In this document: piece by piece, positions 45,172 through 55,145 of the stretch
Layout: every line of letters starts with the position of its first letter
Numbering within the stretch: the first letter of the stretch is position 1
From: Nocardioides sp. cx-173
GTDB taxonomy: Bacteria > Actinomycetota > Actinomycetes > Propionibacteriales > Nocardioidaceae
Length of the DNA: 64,000 nt
Reading direction: 5' to 3'
NCBI RefSeq assembly: GCF_021117365.1
Contig: NZ_CP088262.1
Coordinates: 4,381,726 to 4,445,725, forward strand
Program-made: the position numbers and the translations under genes
The notes under the pieces: generated by a model
What the model was told of the DNA's origin: nothing
What the model saw: only the letters and a program-made list of their open reading frames with translations
Database searches by the model: none

Positions 45172-46617
45172 TCAGCGGGAGGCCCACCAGGCGAGGAGGG
45201 CCTCGCGCGCCTCGTCCTGGGTCATCGGGCCGCGGTCCATGCGCAGCTCGAGCAGGTGGTGGTAGGCCTGGCCGACCTCGCGCCCGGGCGGGATCTGCAG
45301 GATCTCCATGATCTGGTTGCCGTCGAGGTCAGGGCGCAGCGCGCTGAGCTCCTCCTCCTCCGAGAGCCGGGCGATGCGCTCCTCCAGGCTGTCGTAGGTA
45401 CGACGCAGCCGGTCGGCCTTGCGCTGGTTGCGGGTGGTGCAGTCCGCGCGCGTCAGCACGTGCAGCCGCTCGAGCTGGTCGCCGGCGTCGCGGACGTAGC
45501 GGCGTACGGCGGAGTCGGTCCACTCGCCGTTGCCGTAGCCGTGGAAGCGCAGGTGCAGCTCGACCAGCTTGGAGACCGCGTCGATCTCGTCGTTGCTGAA
45601 CTTCAGCGCCTTCATCCGCTTGCGGGTGATCTTGGCGCCGACCACGTCGTGGTGGTGGAAGGTGACCGTGCCGTCCTCGACGAAGCGGCGGGTGCGCGGC
45701 TTGCCGACGTCGTGCATCAGCGCCGCGAACCGCGACACGAAGTCCGGCTCGCCGCCGAGCCGGTCCTCGAGGTCGATCGCCTGCTCGAGCACGGTGAGCG
45801 TGTGCTCGTAGACGTCCTTGTGCCGGTGGTGCTCGTCGCGCTCCAGGGCGAGCGCCGGCAGCTCGGGCAGCACCCGCTCGGCGAGCCCGGTCTCGACCAG
45901 CAGCGTCAGCCCGAGGCGGGGGTACGGCGCACAGATCAGCTTGACCAGCTCGTCGCGGACCCGCTCGGCGGAGATGATCTCGATCCGCTCGGCCATCGCG
46001 GTCATGGCCGCGACCACGCCCGGGTCCACGGTGAAGCCCAGCTGCGCGGCGAACCGCGCCGCGCGCATCATCCGCAGCGGGTCGTCGGAGAAGGAGTCCT
46101 CGGGGCGCCCCGGCGTGCGCAGCACCCGGTGCGCCAGGTCGACCACGCCGCCGTAGGGGTCCTCGAGCACCCGCCCGGGCACCAGCACCGCCATCGCGTT
46201 GACCGTGAAGTCGCGCCGGCCCAGGTCGCCGTCGAGGGTGTCGCCGAAGTCGACCGAGGGCTTGCGGGAGGTGGGGTCGTAGACCTCGGAGCGGTACGTC
46301 GTCACCTCGACGACCCAGTCGCCCTTGCGGCAGCCGATCGTGCCGAACGCCCGGCCCATGTCCCACAGCGCGTCGCCCCAGCCCTTGAGCAGGCGCTCGG
46401 TCTCCTCCGGACGCGCGGAGGTCGCGAAGTCGAGGTCGTTGTGGCGCCGCCCGAGCATCGCGTCACGCACCGGGCCGCCGACCAGGGCCAGCTCGTGGCC
46501 TGCGGCGTTGAAGATCCGGCCGAGGTCGTCGATGACCGGCGAGATCCGGTCCAGCTCGTCGGCGACGGCGCGCTGGACGTCGGCCAGGCGCAAGGTCGGG
46601 GGCGGGGCTTCGGGCAC
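45172..46617 (-). CDS. cca: CCA tRNA nucleotidyltransferase / poly(A) polymerase family
   Basis: A 481-residue class II nucleotidyltransferase that adds the 3' CCA to tRNAs. The catalytic head has LVGGPVRDAMLGRRHNDLDFATSA-type sequence with the GGxVRD and DxD motifs, RRDFTVNAMAV and the arginine-rich SDDPLRMMRAARFAAQLG. A C-terminal HD domain is present (FAALMHDVGKPRTR). It corresponds by position to pcnA of mycobacteria. The GTG at 46617 gives the family start; the frame remains open far upstream but only as antisense of the DUF6049 gene. Confidence 0.94.
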   Translation of the reverse strand: MPEAPPPTLRLADVQRAVADELDRISPVIDDLGRIFNAAGHELALVGGPVRDAMLGRRHNDLDFATSARPEETERLLKGWGDALWDMGRAFGTIGCRKGDWVVEVTTYRSEVYDPTSRKPSVDFGDTLDGDLGRRDFTVNAMAVLVPGRVLEDPYGGVVDLAHRVLRTPGRPEDSFSDDPLRMMRAARFAAQLGFTVDPGVVAAMTAMAERIEIISAERVRDELVKLICAPYPRLGLTLLVETGLAERVLPELPALALERDEHHRHKDVYEHTLTVLEQAIDLEDRLGGEPDFVSRFAALMHDVGKPRTRRFVEDGTVTFHHHDVVGAKITRKRMKALKFSNDEIDAVSKLVELHLRFHGYGNGEWTDSAVRRYVRDAGDQLERLHVLTRADCTTRNQRKADRLRRTYDSLEERIARLSEEEELSALRPDLDGNQIMEILQIPPGREVGQAYHHLLELRMDRGPMTQDEAREALLAWWASR

Positions 46618-46625
46618 GACCGTCG

Positions 46626-46631
46626 AGTCTA
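46626..46631 (-). promoter_or_regulatory. Putative -10 element for cca (leaderless)
   Basis: On the minus strand TAGACT lies eight bases before the GTG at 46617, slightly longer than the other examples. It is divergent from the -10 of the DUF6049 gene 50 bases away. Confidence 0.35.
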
Positions 46632-46680
46632 TCGGGACGGCGCCACGCCCGTCGGTCCGGAGGGGAGGCGGCCGGGCCGA

Positions 46681-46686
46681 TAGGCT
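46681..46686 (+). promoter_or_regulatory. Putative -10 element for the DUF6049-murJ operon (leaderless)
   Basis: TAGGCT precedes the GTG at 46693 by six bases. Confidence 0.45.
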
Positions 46687-46692
46687 CGGTGG

Positions 46693-48927
46693 GTGGTCCG
46701 GTCCTCCCTGCATGTGCGCGCCCTCGGCGCCGCGATGGGGGTGGCGACCTGCCTCGCCGCGGCCTCCGCGCCGACGCCGGCGACCGCCAGCACGACCGCC
46801 ACCACCGCCGCCAGCACCGCCGCCGTGCAGCCGAGCACCGCGGTGGAGCCGGAGCCGCTCACGGTGACCCTCGACGACATCAGCCCCGCGGTGGTGCCCT
46901 GGCGGGGACCCATCGAGATCACCGGCACGGTGACCAACAGCGACACCGAGACCTGGTCGACGGTCAACCTGTACCCCTTCGTCGGAGGGGAGGCGCTCAC
47001 GACGCCCGCTGAGCTCGAGGCGGCCACGGAGGTGCCGGCCTCCGAGGAGGTCGGTCAGCGCCTCACCGACAGTGGCCCCTACGACTCCGTCCCGGAGCTG
47101 GCGCCCGGTGAGTCCTACCGCTTCACGATCTCCCTGCCCCGCACCGACTACCGGCTCCCGTCGCGCGGCGTCTACTGGTTCGGCGTGCACGCCCTCGGCG
47201 AGGGCCCCCAGCCCCGCGACCTCATCGCGGAGGGCCGGGCTCGCACGTTCCTGACCTTCGTTCCGCGCAACGCCAAGGGATCGGTCGACACGGCGGTCGT
47301 GGTGCCGCTGCGCCGCCTGGTGTCCTACGCGGCCGACGGCTCGCTCGCCCAGGTGGACGCCTGGGTGAGGACCCTGGAGGACGGCGGCCGGCTGCACGGC
47401 CTGGTCGAGCTCGGCGCCGCCGCCGGCCCGGCCCCGGTGACCTGGCTCGTGGACCCGGCGCTGCTGGACGCCGTACGTCGGCTCTCGCTCGGCAACCCGC
47501 CGCGCTCCCTCGCCCCCACCCAGCCGCCCGGCGAGGCGGTCGAACCGGGGGACGGCGAGAGCCCCACGCCGACGGAGACGATCAGCCCCGAGCAGGAGCA
47601 GCCCGCCGACGAGGAGCAGGAGCTCAGCCCCGAGCTGGCCGAGGCGGCCCAGGTGGCGAGCGACTGGCTCGAGGACCTGCGCGAGGCCCTGGCCGGCGAC
47701 CAGGTCCTCACGCTCCCGTACGGCGACGTGGACGTGAGCGCCGCCGCCGACTACGACCCGGACCTCCTGGAGCTGGCCGCGCGGCGCACGGGGGCGGTGC
47801 TCGCGTCCTGGGACGTCACCACCTCCCCGGCCTTCGGCTCGCCGGGCGGCTACCTCGACCGGGCCGGCATCGAGCTCGCCGACCCCGCCACGACCGTGCT
47901 CGTGACCGACCGGATGTTCGGCGCGGACCCACCAGCCGTCGTCACCGCCGACCAGCACCGACTGGTGGTCACGTCGAGCGGCGCGGCCGCCGGCGGACCC
48001 CTCCCCGGGCCGCGGCTCTCCGCGCTGTCCCTGCGCCAGCGACTGCTGGCCGAGGCCGCGTTGCGCCTGCGGCCGGTGGGGAGCCGGCCGCTGGTGATGA
48101 TGGTGCCGGACCAGTGGAGCCCCGACCAGCCGAACGACTTCTTCGCTGCCCTCGAGGACGCCGACTGGGTCGACCTCACCGACGTCGGCAAGATCGCCGA
48201 CGGGCCGGCCCAGACGGCCGAGCTGGACGAGCTCAAGTACCCCGACCGGCAGACCGCACGCGCGCTGGGGCCCACCCTCTTCACCGCCGTACGGCGCCTG
48301 GTCGCGGCGGGCGAGACCCTGCAGAACCTGCTGACCCGCAACGACCAGGTGGCCGGTGTCGTGCTCGACCAGGCCCTGTCCGGCGTGTCGTACAGCGCGC
48401 GGCTCAGCCCGCAGGCGGCGCAGTCGTCCCTCACCCGGTCGACGCGCTGGATCGACACCCGCCTGGAGGCCGTCGAGATCGACGCCCCTCCCGGAGTGAC
48501 GCTCTCCGGCGGCACCGGCAAGCTCGCCGCGACCATCACGAACACCCTGGACGAGCCGGTCACCGTGGTGGTGAGCGCCACCAGCGACACCGGGATCGTG
48601 ATCCGCAACTCCGAGCCCCAGCAGCTGGGCCCGCGCAGTCGCACGACGATCCTGCTGCCGGTGCGCACGCGGCGCCAGGGCGTGCACGAGGTCACCCTGC
48701 GGGCGCTCGACGCCGACGGCAACCCGCTCGGCTCGGCCGACTCCTTCCCGATCCGCTCCGCCCAGGTGAGCAAGGTGATCTGGGTCGTGATGGCGACCGG
48801 GGCGGGCATCTTGTTCGTGGCGATCGCGTTCCGGCTGGTACGCCGCTTCCGCCGCCGCCACGACCCGGAGCCCGAGGCGCCCGACGCGCCGCACGACGCC
48901 GTACCCGACGCGGAGCGGGTGCCGTGA
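46693..48927 (+). CDS. DUF6049-family exported membrane protein (Rv3909-like)
   Basis: A 744-residue protein with a signal peptide (about 1-32), a Thr/Ala-rich stretch, an extracytoplasmic body and a C-terminal membrane span (about 695-715) followed by a basic Arg-rich tail. The body contains an Ig-like segment near 55-190 (GPIEITGTVTNSDTETWSTV) and another near 595-690 (GKLAATITNTLDEPVTVVV). By order it matches M. tuberculosis Rv3909, immediately upstream of murJ. Its function is unknown; the GTGA overlap with murJ points to a joint envelope role. Confidence 0.88.
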   Translation: MVRSSLHVRALGAAMGVATCLAAASAPTPATASTTATTAASTAAVQPSTAVEPEPLTVTLDDISPAVVPWRGPIEITGTVTNSDTETWSTVNLYPFVGGEALTTPAELEAATEVPASEEVGQRLTDSGPYDSVPELAPGESYRFTISLPRTDYRLPSRGVYWFGVHALGEGPQPRDLIAEGRARTFLTFVPRNAKGSVDTAVVVPLRRLVSYAADGSLAQVDAWVRTLEDGGRLHGLVELGAAAGPAPVTWLVDPALLDAVRRLSLGNPPRSLAPTQPPGEAVEPGDGESPTPTETISPEQEQPADEEQELSPELAEAAQVASDWLEDLREALAGDQVLTLPYGDVDVSAAADYDPDLLELAARRTGAVLASWDVTTSPAFGSPGGYLDRAGIELADPATTVLVTDRMFGADPPAVVTADQHRLVVTSSGAAAGGPLPGPRLSALSLRQRLLAEAALRLRPVGSRPLVMMVPDQWSPDQPNDFFAALEDADWVDLTDVGKIADGPAQTAELDELKYPDRQTARALGPTLFTAVRRLVAAGETLQNLLTRNDQVAGVVLDQALSGVSYSARLSPQAAQSSLTRSTRWIDTRLEAVEIDAPPGVTLSGGTGKLAATITNTLDEPVTVVVSATSDTGIVIRNSEPQQLGPRSRTTILLPVRTRRQGVHEVTLRALDADGNPLGSADSFPIRSAQVSKVIWVVMATGAGILFVAIAFRLVRRFRRRHDPEPEAPDAPHDAVPDAERVP

Positions 48928-50579
48928 GCACCGCCGACGACCAGCGGATCCTCGCCTCCAGTGCGGTGATGGCCGCCGGGACGGTCGTGTCGCGGATGAG
49001 CGGGTTCGTCCGCTCCAGCCTGCTCGCGGCCGCGCTCGGCGCCTCGCTGCACGCCGACATCTTCACGATCGCCAACACGATCCCGAACATGCTCTACATC
49101 CTGCTGGCCGGTGGCGTCTTCAACGCCGTCCTCGTGCCTCAGCTGGTGCGGGCGATGAAGCACGACCCGGACGGCGGCGAGGCCTACACCAACCGCGTGA
49201 TGACGCTGGCCGCGCTGTTCCTGGGGGCCGTCACCGTGGTCCTCGTCGTCGCGGCTCCGTGGGTGATGTCGCTCGTGCTGAGCGCGCAGTACGACACCGC
49301 GGCCCTGACCGAGCAGCGCCAGTCGGCCATCGACTTCGCCCGCTACTGCCTGCCCCAGGTCTTCTTCTACGGGATGTTCGCGCTGGTCGGGCAGATCCTC
49401 AACTCCCGCGGCGTGTTCGGCCCGATGATGTGGGCTCCGATCGCCAACAACGTCATCTCGGTTGCGGTGCTGGTCGTCTACCTCTTCGTGTTCGGCCCCG
49501 CCCGCGGCGCGGAGGCGTTCGGGCCGTTCACCGCCGACCAGGAGCTGCTGCTGGGCCTGGGCTCCACGGCCGGGATCGCCGCGCAGCTGCTGATCCTGGT
49601 GCCCTACCTGGGCCGGGCCGGCTTCCGCTACCGCCCGCGCTTCGACTTCCGCCACGCCGGACTGGGCCACACCCTGCGCCTGGGCATCTGGACGGTGCTG
49701 TTCGTCATCGCCAACCAGGCGGCGTACGTCGTGGTCGTCAACCTCGCCAGCGGCGGCACCGCCGACGGGGGCGACGGAACCGGCATCACGATCTACTCCT
49801 CGACCTTCCTGATCATGATGGTGCCGCACTCGGTCGTCACCGTCTCGCTGGCCACGGCGATCCTGCCGCGGCTGTCGGCCAGCGCCGCCGACGGCGACCT
49901 GGCGGGCCTGGCGGCGTCGCTGTCGAGCACCCTGCGCACGGCGCTGGCCGTGGTGGTGCCGTTCGCGGCCCTGCTGCCGGTGATCGCCCTCGACATCGCC
50001 AACGTCGTGTGGGGGCACGGGGCCGCCGCCGACGACTTCCCGCGCTACGCGCCCTCGCTCGGGCTCTTCGGCGCCGGGCTGATCTTCTTCACCGTCCACT
50101 ACCTCATGCTGCGCGGCTTCTACGCGCTCGAGGAGACCCGCACGGTCTTCTTCATCCAGTGCGCCGTCGCCGTGACCAACGTCGCCGCGGCTCTCGCCTT
50201 CGTCTCGTGGACCGACCCGGAGCAGACCTCGCCCGCCCTGGTGCTGGCCTACACCGCGGCGTACGTCGTGGGCTCGGCGGTGTCCTACACCGTCCTGCGC
50301 CGCCGCCTCGGCGGCCTCGAGTCGCCGCGGCTGATGCGCTTCGTCGTCCGGCTCGCGCTCGTCGTGGCGCTGTCCACCGGGGTGGCGCTGGTCGCCGCCC
50401 TGGGCCTGCACGCCCTGGCCACCGACGCGCCGTGGCCCGTCGCCGCGCTGCGCGCCGCACTGGTGACCGCGATCGACGTCGCGGTGTTCCTGGTCCTCGC
50501 CCGGGTGCTGCGGCTGCGGGAGGTGACCACGGTGATCGATTCGGTGACGAGTCGCCTGAGGCGCTCCCCGGCGGCGTGA
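48924..50579 (+). CDS. murJ: Lipid II flippase MurJ (MviN)
   Basis: A 551-residue MOP-family transporter that moves lipid II across the membrane for peptidoglycan synthesis. It has about fourteen spans and the MurJ signatures VMAAGTVVSRMSGFVRSSLL, DIFTIANTIPNMLYILLAGG, VPQLVRAMKHD, FYGMFALVGQILNSRGVFGP and MVPHSVVTVSLATAILPRLS. The GTG at 48924 overlaps the DUF6049 stop (GTGA). Unlike the M. tuberculosis protein, it ends after the membrane domain; the pseudokinase is a separate gene 36 bases downstream. Confidence 0.96.
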   Translation: MSTADDQRILASSAVMAAGTVVSRMSGFVRSSLLAAALGASLHADIFTIANTIPNMLYILLAGGVFNAVLVPQLVRAMKHDPDGGEAYTNRVMTLAALFLGAVTVVLVVAAPWVMSLVLSAQYDTAALTEQRQSAIDFARYCLPQVFFYGMFALVGQILNSRGVFGPMMWAPIANNVISVAVLVVYLFVFGPARGAEAFGPFTADQELLLGLGSTAGIAAQLLILVPYLGRAGFRYRPRFDFRHAGLGHTLRLGIWTVLFVIANQAAYVVVVNLASGGTADGGDGTGITIYSSTFLIMMVPHSVVTVSLATAILPRLSASAADGDLAGLAASLSSTLRTALAVVVPFAALLPVIALDIANVVWGHGAAADDFPRYAPSLGLFGAGLIFFTVHYLMLRGFYALEETRTVFFIQCAVAVTNVAAALAFVSWTDPEQTSPALVLAYTAAYVVGSAVSYTVLRRRLGGLESPRLMRFVVRLALVVALSTGVALVAALGLHALATDAPWPVAALRAALVTAIDVAVFLVLARVLRLREVTTVIDSVTSRLRRSPAA

Positions 50580-50615
50580 ACCGCCCTACGATGACCACGT
50601 CATGAGGGAGCCGCA

Positions 50616-52511
50616 GTGACCCACACGATCCGGCCGGGCGACGTCCTCGCCGGCCGCTACCGGCTCGTCGACCTGCTCACCGAGAGCGGCGGCGGCCGGT
50701 TCTGGCGCGCCCACGACCGGGTCCTGCAGCGCCACGTCGCGCTGCATGTCATCCCCGCCGACGACCCCCGGTCCGAGCGCCTGCTGGAGGCGGCGCGCAG
50801 CAACGCCCTGCTGCTGGACCGGCGCGTCCTGCGCGTGCTGGACGCCGAGATCCGCGACGGACTCTGCTACGTCGTCAACGAGTGGGGCTCCGGCACGTCG
50901 TTGGACATCCTGGTCACCAGCTCGGGCCCCCTGGAGCCCCGGTACGCCGCCTGGCTGGTCTCGGAGGTCGCCGACTCGGTGGCCCAGGCGCACGAGGCCG
51001 GGGTCGCCCACGGACGCCTGGTCCCCGAGAACGTCCTCGTCGACCGCACCGGCGAGATCCGGGTCATCGGACTGGGCGTCGACGCCGCGATGCACGGCCT
51101 CTCGGGGACCCGCTCGTCCACCGACGTCACCGACCTCGCCGGCCTGCTGTACTGCGCGCTCACCGGCAAGTGGGCGGGCGCCTCCACCTCGGCGGTGCCG
51201 CGCGCCCCCGAGGAGCACGGCCAGGTGCTGCGGCCACGGCAGGTCCGCGCCGGCATCCCCCGGCCCCTCGACGCCCTGTGCGACGCGGTCCTGCACGTCG
51301 ACGGGCAGCCCGGCTCTCGCGGGCGCGAGCTGGTGTCGGTGACCACTGCGCGGGAGATCCAGGCCTACCTCGCCGACTTCGTCGGCGACCCGGCCGGCAT
51401 CGCCGAGGGACTGCTGGCCACCCTGCCCCGGCGCCGCGACCTGCCGCTGGTGCTTCCCTCGGTCCCGGAGATCGCGGTCCGCGACGCCGGTGAGCAGAGC
51501 GCCGTACGCGAGGACGACGTGGCCGACCCGGTGCCCGCGACGCAGCCGATCGTCCCGACCGAGGTGCCCGCCGAGGTGCCCGCCGAGACGACGGTGACGC
51601 CGGAGCTGCCGACCCAGGCCGGGCTGCCGATCTTCGACGACGAGTCCGGCGACGTGTCGTGGCTGGCCGCGAGGCAGACACCTCCGCCCCCGCCGCCGCC
51701 CTTCGACCAGCCGCCCGAGCGCCCGCTGTTCGCGCCCTCGCCGCCCAACGGGACGCCGCTGCGCACGCCGCGGCCAGGCAGCTCGGCGACCGCCGACGGT
51801 GCCGGTGACTTCTGGCCGTGGGACAACACCGGCACCGAGTCCGGCCGCGCGACCGGGAGCGGCCTGGTCCCGGTGGTCGAGGAGGAGCGGCCTCCGGGGC
51901 GCAGCTGGCTGCGGCTGGCCGCCGCCATCGCGGTGGGGCTCCTGCTCCTGGTCGCGATCGTGGTCGCCTACAACCTCGGACGCGGCAAGACGGTGCTCGG
52001 TGGGGAGCCGCTCGACTCCGGCTCGTCGAGCTCCGCGACGCCGACCCCGTCGCCGTCGGCCACCCCGCTGGGCGGCCTGGTCGCCGAGGACCTCGACCCG
52101 CAGGGGACGCCCGTGCCGGAGGAGAACCCGGAGGATGCCGGCCTGGCCGTCGACGGGGACCCCACCACCTCCTGGCCGACGTCGGCCTACGACCAGCAGC
52201 TCGGCCCGGACGGACTCAAGGACGGAGTGGGTCTGGTGGTCGACCTCGGCGGCGAGCACTCGGTGTCCGCCGTCCGGCTCACGCTCGAAGGCGCGCCGAC
52301 CGGGGTCGAGCTCTACCTCGCCGACGAGCGGCCCACCGACGTCGAGGGTCTGCGGCCGGTCCAGGAGGCCACCCTCGAGAGCACCGGCGAGACCATCACC
52401 CTGGATGAGCCGGCGACCGGGAGGTTCCTGGTCGTGTGGCTGACCGAGCTGCCCCCCGACGGGTCGCGGTTCCGCGGCCGCGTGGCCGAGGTCGAGGTCC
52501 TCGGTGAGTGA
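50616..52511 (+). CDS. Pseudokinase with membrane span and extracellular discoidin-like domain
   Basis: A 631-residue protein. Residues 12-270 form a kinase-like fold with lost catalysis: the ATP lysine position is His-44 (VALHVI), HRD is replaced in HGRLVPEN (132-139) and DFG reads GLG (152-154). A Pro/Glu-rich linker leads to one membrane span (about 433-453) and an outside beta-domain (about 490-631; VVDLGGEHSVSAVRLTLEG) resembling F5/8 discoidin folds. In M. tuberculosis these modules are the C-terminal part of MviN, where the phosphorylated pseudokinase binds FhaA. GTG at 50616 follows GAGGGAG; a TACGAT at 50587 may give it its own promoter. Confidence 0.9.
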   Translation: MTHTIRPGDVLAGRYRLVDLLTESGGGRFWRAHDRVLQRHVALHVIPADDPRSERLLEAARSNALLLDRRVLRVLDAEIRDGLCYVVNEWGSGTSLDILVTSSGPLEPRYAAWLVSEVADSVAQAHEAGVAHGRLVPENVLVDRTGEIRVIGLGVDAAMHGLSGTRSSTDVTDLAGLLYCALTGKWAGASTSAVPRAPEEHGQVLRPRQVRAGIPRPLDALCDAVLHVDGQPGSRGRELVSVTTAREIQAYLADFVGDPAGIAEGLLATLPRRRDLPLVLPSVPEIAVRDAGEQSAVREDDVADPVPATQPIVPTEVPAEVPAETTVTPELPTQAGLPIFDDESGDVSWLAARQTPPPPPPPFDQPPERPLFAPSPPNGTPLRTPRPGSSATADGAGDFWPWDNTGTESGRATGSGLVPVVEEERPPGRSWLRLAAAIAVGLLLLVAIVVAYNLGRGKTVLGGEPLDSGSSSSATPTPSPSATPLGGLVAEDLDPQGTPVPEENPEDAGLAVDGDPTTSWPTSAYDQQLGPDGLKDGVGLVVDLGGEHSVSAVRLTLEGAPTGVELYLADERPTDVEGLRPVQEATLESTGETITLDEPATGRFLVVWLTELPPDGSRFRGRVAEVEVLGE

Positions 52512-53181
52512 CCAGGAGGACGGCGCCCCCAGCGACGCCGACCTGCTGCGGTCCCACGTCGAGGGTGACCGCGACGCCTTCGGCGTGCTGTTCGCGCGCC
52601 ATCGGGACCGGCTGTGGGCGGTCGCGCTGCGCACGATGGGCAACCCCGACGACGCCGCCGACGGGCTGCAGGACGGCCTCGTGGCGGCGTACCGTCGCGC
52701 CGGGTCGTTCCGCGGCGAGGCGGCCGTCACCACGTGGCTGCACCGCGTCGTCGTCAACGCCTGCCTCGACCGGCTGCGGGCCGCCAAGGTGCGGCGGGCC
52801 GAGGCGCTGCCCGACGACCTCGAGGAGTACGGCGGCCGCGGCTCGACCGTGACCGCGGACGTCGCCGATCCGGCCGACCTGGCGGTGCTGGACGAGCGGC
52901 GCCGCCGGGTGCTGGCGGCGCTGGCCGAGCTGCCTGCCGAGCAGCGGGCGGCTCTGGTGCTCGTGGACATGGAGGGCTACCCGGTCTCCGAGGTCGCCCG
53001 GATGCTCGACTGCGCCGAGGGCACGGTGAAGAGCCGGTGCTCGCGCGGGCGCGCCCGGCTGGCCGAGGCGCTGCACCTGCTGGCCCCCGGTGGTGACCCG
53101 GACCACGCCGCACCGGGGAACCCTCCCCCGGGCCCGGGCGTCAGATCGACACGGGCCCCGCGAGCGCCCCCGGCGGGCTGA
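52504..53181 (+). CDS. sigM: ECF sigma factor SigM
   Basis: A 225-residue extracytoplasmic-function sigma factor. Region 2 covers about 15-90 ([40 protein letters not shown]) and region 4 about 130-190 ([40 protein letters not shown]). Its place between murJ and trxB matches sigM of mycobacteria and streptomycetes. The GTG at 52504 overlaps the pseudokinase end by eight bases. It directs a stress regulon under control of the next gene's product (inference). A proline-rich tail of about 30 residues is disordered. Confidence 0.92.
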   Translation: MSDQEDGAPSDADLLRSHVEGDRDAFGVLFARHRDRLWAVALRTMGNPDDAADGLQDGLVAAYRRAGSFRGEAAVTTWLHRVVVNACLDRLRAAKVRRAEALPDDLEEYGGRGSTVTADVADPADLAVLDERRRRVLAALAELPAEQRAALVLVDMEGYPVSEVARMLDCAEGTVKSRCSRGRARLAEALHLLAPGGDPDHAAPGNPPPGPGVRSTRAPRAPPAG

Positions 53182-53225
53182 GCCCCGCCCACCCCGTCCA
53201 GCGCCAGACCAGGAGAATGACCCCG

Positions 53226-53936
53226 ATGTCCGACGAGCGAGAGCTGACCTCCGAGCAGGAGGAGCGCGTCCGGCGCCTGCTCGCCGAGGCGCGGGTCGAC
53301 GCTCCGATGCCCGAGGACGTCGCCACCCGGCTCGATGCGGTGCTGGCGCAGCTGGCCGAGGGCCAGCCTCCCGGCGCGAACGCGCAGGTGGTGGCCCTGG
53401 CCTCGCGCCGGCGCCGCAAGGTCACCACCCTGCTCGTCGCCGCGGCGGCGGTGGTCGTGGTCGGGATCGGTGCCGGCCAGCTCCTCGAGGGCACCGGGTC
53501 GGACGGCGAGAGCGCGTCGTCCCTGGACTCCGGCGACGCCCAGGGCGCCCCGGACGCCGTGGAGGAGGAGGCCCCCGCGCGGCGGGGCGCTTCCGACCTC
53601 CGGGTCGACCCGGGCTCGGTCTCATCGCTGGTCTCCGGCGCGCCCGTCGTACGCGAGTCCCACTTCGCCGACGACGTCGCTCGCATCGCCCGGCGAGGCC
53701 GGGTCGCCAATCAGAGCTCCCCGGATGCGCCGTTTCACGGGGACACCGACGAGACCACCGACCACCTCATCTGCGACCCCGCCGACTGGGGCCCGGGCCG
53801 CCTCCAGCTCGTCCGCTACCAGGGCCGCCCGGCGGTGCTGGCCTTCCGCGCGCCCGTGGGCGCCAGCCAGGTCGTGGACCTGCTGCAGTGCGGCACGGGC
53901 GAGACCCTGCGCTCGGTCACCCTGCCCGTGGGCTGA
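53226..53936 (+). CDS. Membrane-anchored anti-sigma factor-like protein (Rv3912/RsmA-like)
   Basis: A 236-residue protein with a short cytoplasmic part, one membrane span (about residues 67-84 after RRRRK) and an extracytoplasmic domain with two cysteines ([14 protein letters not shown]) that could form a disulfide. Position directly after sigM, as in M. tuberculosis Rv3912, indicates an anti-SigM role. The cytoplasmic segment is short and lacks a visible zinc motif (no HxxxCxxC). AGGAG lies ten bases before the ATG at 53226 and only one base before the ATG at 53217, so 53226 is the better start. Confidence 0.8.
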   Translation: MSDERELTSEQEERVRRLLAEARVDAPMPEDVATRLDAVLAQLAEGQPPGANAQVVALASRRRRKVTTLLVAAAAVVVVGIGAGQLLEGTGSDGESASSLDSGDAQGAPDAVEEEAPARRGASDLRVDPGSVSSLVSGAPVVRESHFADDVARIARRGRVANQSSPDAPFHGDTDETTDHLICDPADWGPGRLQLVRYQGRPAVLAFRAPVGASQVVDLLQCGTGETLRSVTLPVG

Positions 53937-54049
53937 GTCCCGCGCACCGGCCGAGCGGCCTACGGCGGGGAAGAACGCTCGCCTACGATCGGTTGAGTGA
54001 AGTGATGCCCCTTGACCGGGGACCCCGAGCAGGAACGAGAGTGGGACGC

Positions 54050-55060
54050 ATGTCCGAGACGCGCAACGTGATCATCATCGGCTCCGGTCCGTCCGGCTAC
54101 ACGGCGGCGGTGTACGCCGCCCGGGCGAGCCTGCAGCCGTTGGTCTTCGAGGGCTCGGTGACCGCCGGCGGCGCGCTGATGAACACCACCGAGGTCGAGA
54201 ACTTCCCCGGGTTCCGCGACGGGATCATGGGCCCGGCCCTGATGGACGAGATGCGCGCCCAGGCCGAGCGGTTCGGCGCCGAGATGGTCCCCGACGACGT
54301 CGTCGAGGTCGACCTCACCGGCGACGTCAAGGTCGTCAAGACCGCCACCGACACCCACACCGCGTGTGCGGTGATCCTGGCCACCGGCTCGGGCTACCGC
54401 AAGCTCGGCCTCCCCAACGAGGACGCGCTCTCCGGGAAGGGCGTCTCGTGGTGCGCCACCTGTGACGGGTTCTTCTTCCGCGAGCAGCACATCGCCGTGG
54501 TTGGCGGCGGTGACTCCGCGATCGAGGAGGCCACGTTCCTGACCCGCTTCGGCTCGAAGGTGTCGCTGATCGTGCGCCGCGACGAGCTGCGCGCCTCCAA
54601 GATCATGCAGGAGCGGGCGTTCGCCGACCCCAAGCTCGAGATCGAGTGGAACTCCGTCGTGGAGTCGATCAACGGCTCCGACCGCCTGGAGTCGGTGACC
54701 CTCAAGGACTCCGTCACCGGCGAGACCCGCGACCTGGCCGCGACCGGGCTGTTCATCGCGATCGGCCACGACCCGCGCTCCGAGCTCCTGACCGGGCAGG
54801 TCGACCTCGACGACAACGGCTACGTGCTGGTCCGCCACCCCTCCACCGCGACCAACCTACCGGGCGTCTTCGCCGCGGGCGACCTGGTCGACCACCACTA
54901 CCGCCAGGCCATCACCGCCGCCGGCACCGGCTGCGCCGCCGCCCTCGACGCCGAGCGCTACCTGGCCGAGCTGGACCACGCCCACGCCACCGGGGCGGAC
55001 GCCCAGGACGCGGTCGCCGGCTCCGCGGTCGTCGAGACCGTCACCACCGCCGGCCTCTGA
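54050..55060 (+). CDS. trxB: Thioredoxin-disulfide reductase
   Basis: A 336-residue FAD- and NADPH-dependent flavoenzyme that reduces thioredoxin. It has the FAD-binding [20 protein letters not shown], the redox-active WCATCDG (Cys-135/Cys-138), the NADPH-binding [15 protein letters not shown] and the C-terminal [20 protein letters not shown]. It pairs with trxA 86 bases downstream. A C-terminal extension of about 25 residues beyond the fold is Ala/Thr-rich. The ATG at 54050 gives the standard start; upstream open frame is the opposite phase of the anti-sigma gene. Confidence 0.97.
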   Translation: MSETRNVIIIGSGPSGYTAAVYAARASLQPLVFEGSVTAGGALMNTTEVENFPGFRDGIMGPALMDEMRAQAERFGAEMVPDDVVEVDLTGDVKVVKTATDTHTACAVILATGSGYRKLGLPNEDALSGKGVSWCATCDGFFFREQHIAVVGGGDSAIEEATFLTRFGSKVSLIVRRDELRASKIMQERAFADPKLEIEWNSVVESINGSDRLESVTLKDSVTGETRDLAATGLFIAIGHDPRSELLTGQVDLDDNGYVLVRHPSTATNLPGVFAAGDLVDHHYRQAITAAGTGCAAALDAERYLAELDHAHATGADAQDAVAGSAVVETVTTAGL

Positions 55061-55145
55061 GCGTCGCGGCGGGAACAGTGGTCGGCACGGTGGTGTTGAC
55101 TAGTCACAGACCTCTGAGTCGAACCTAAGAAGGGAACTGATTGCC

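Noticed and set aside
46618..48894. Apparent upstream extension of cca to 1240 codons
   Set aside because: The extension is the antisense of the DUF6049 gene. The cca family start is at 46617.
53090..54049. Upstream extension of trxB
   Set aside because: The in-frame part overlaps sigM and the anti-sigma-like gene in another phase and is Arg/Gly/Pro-rich; trxB begins normally at 54050.
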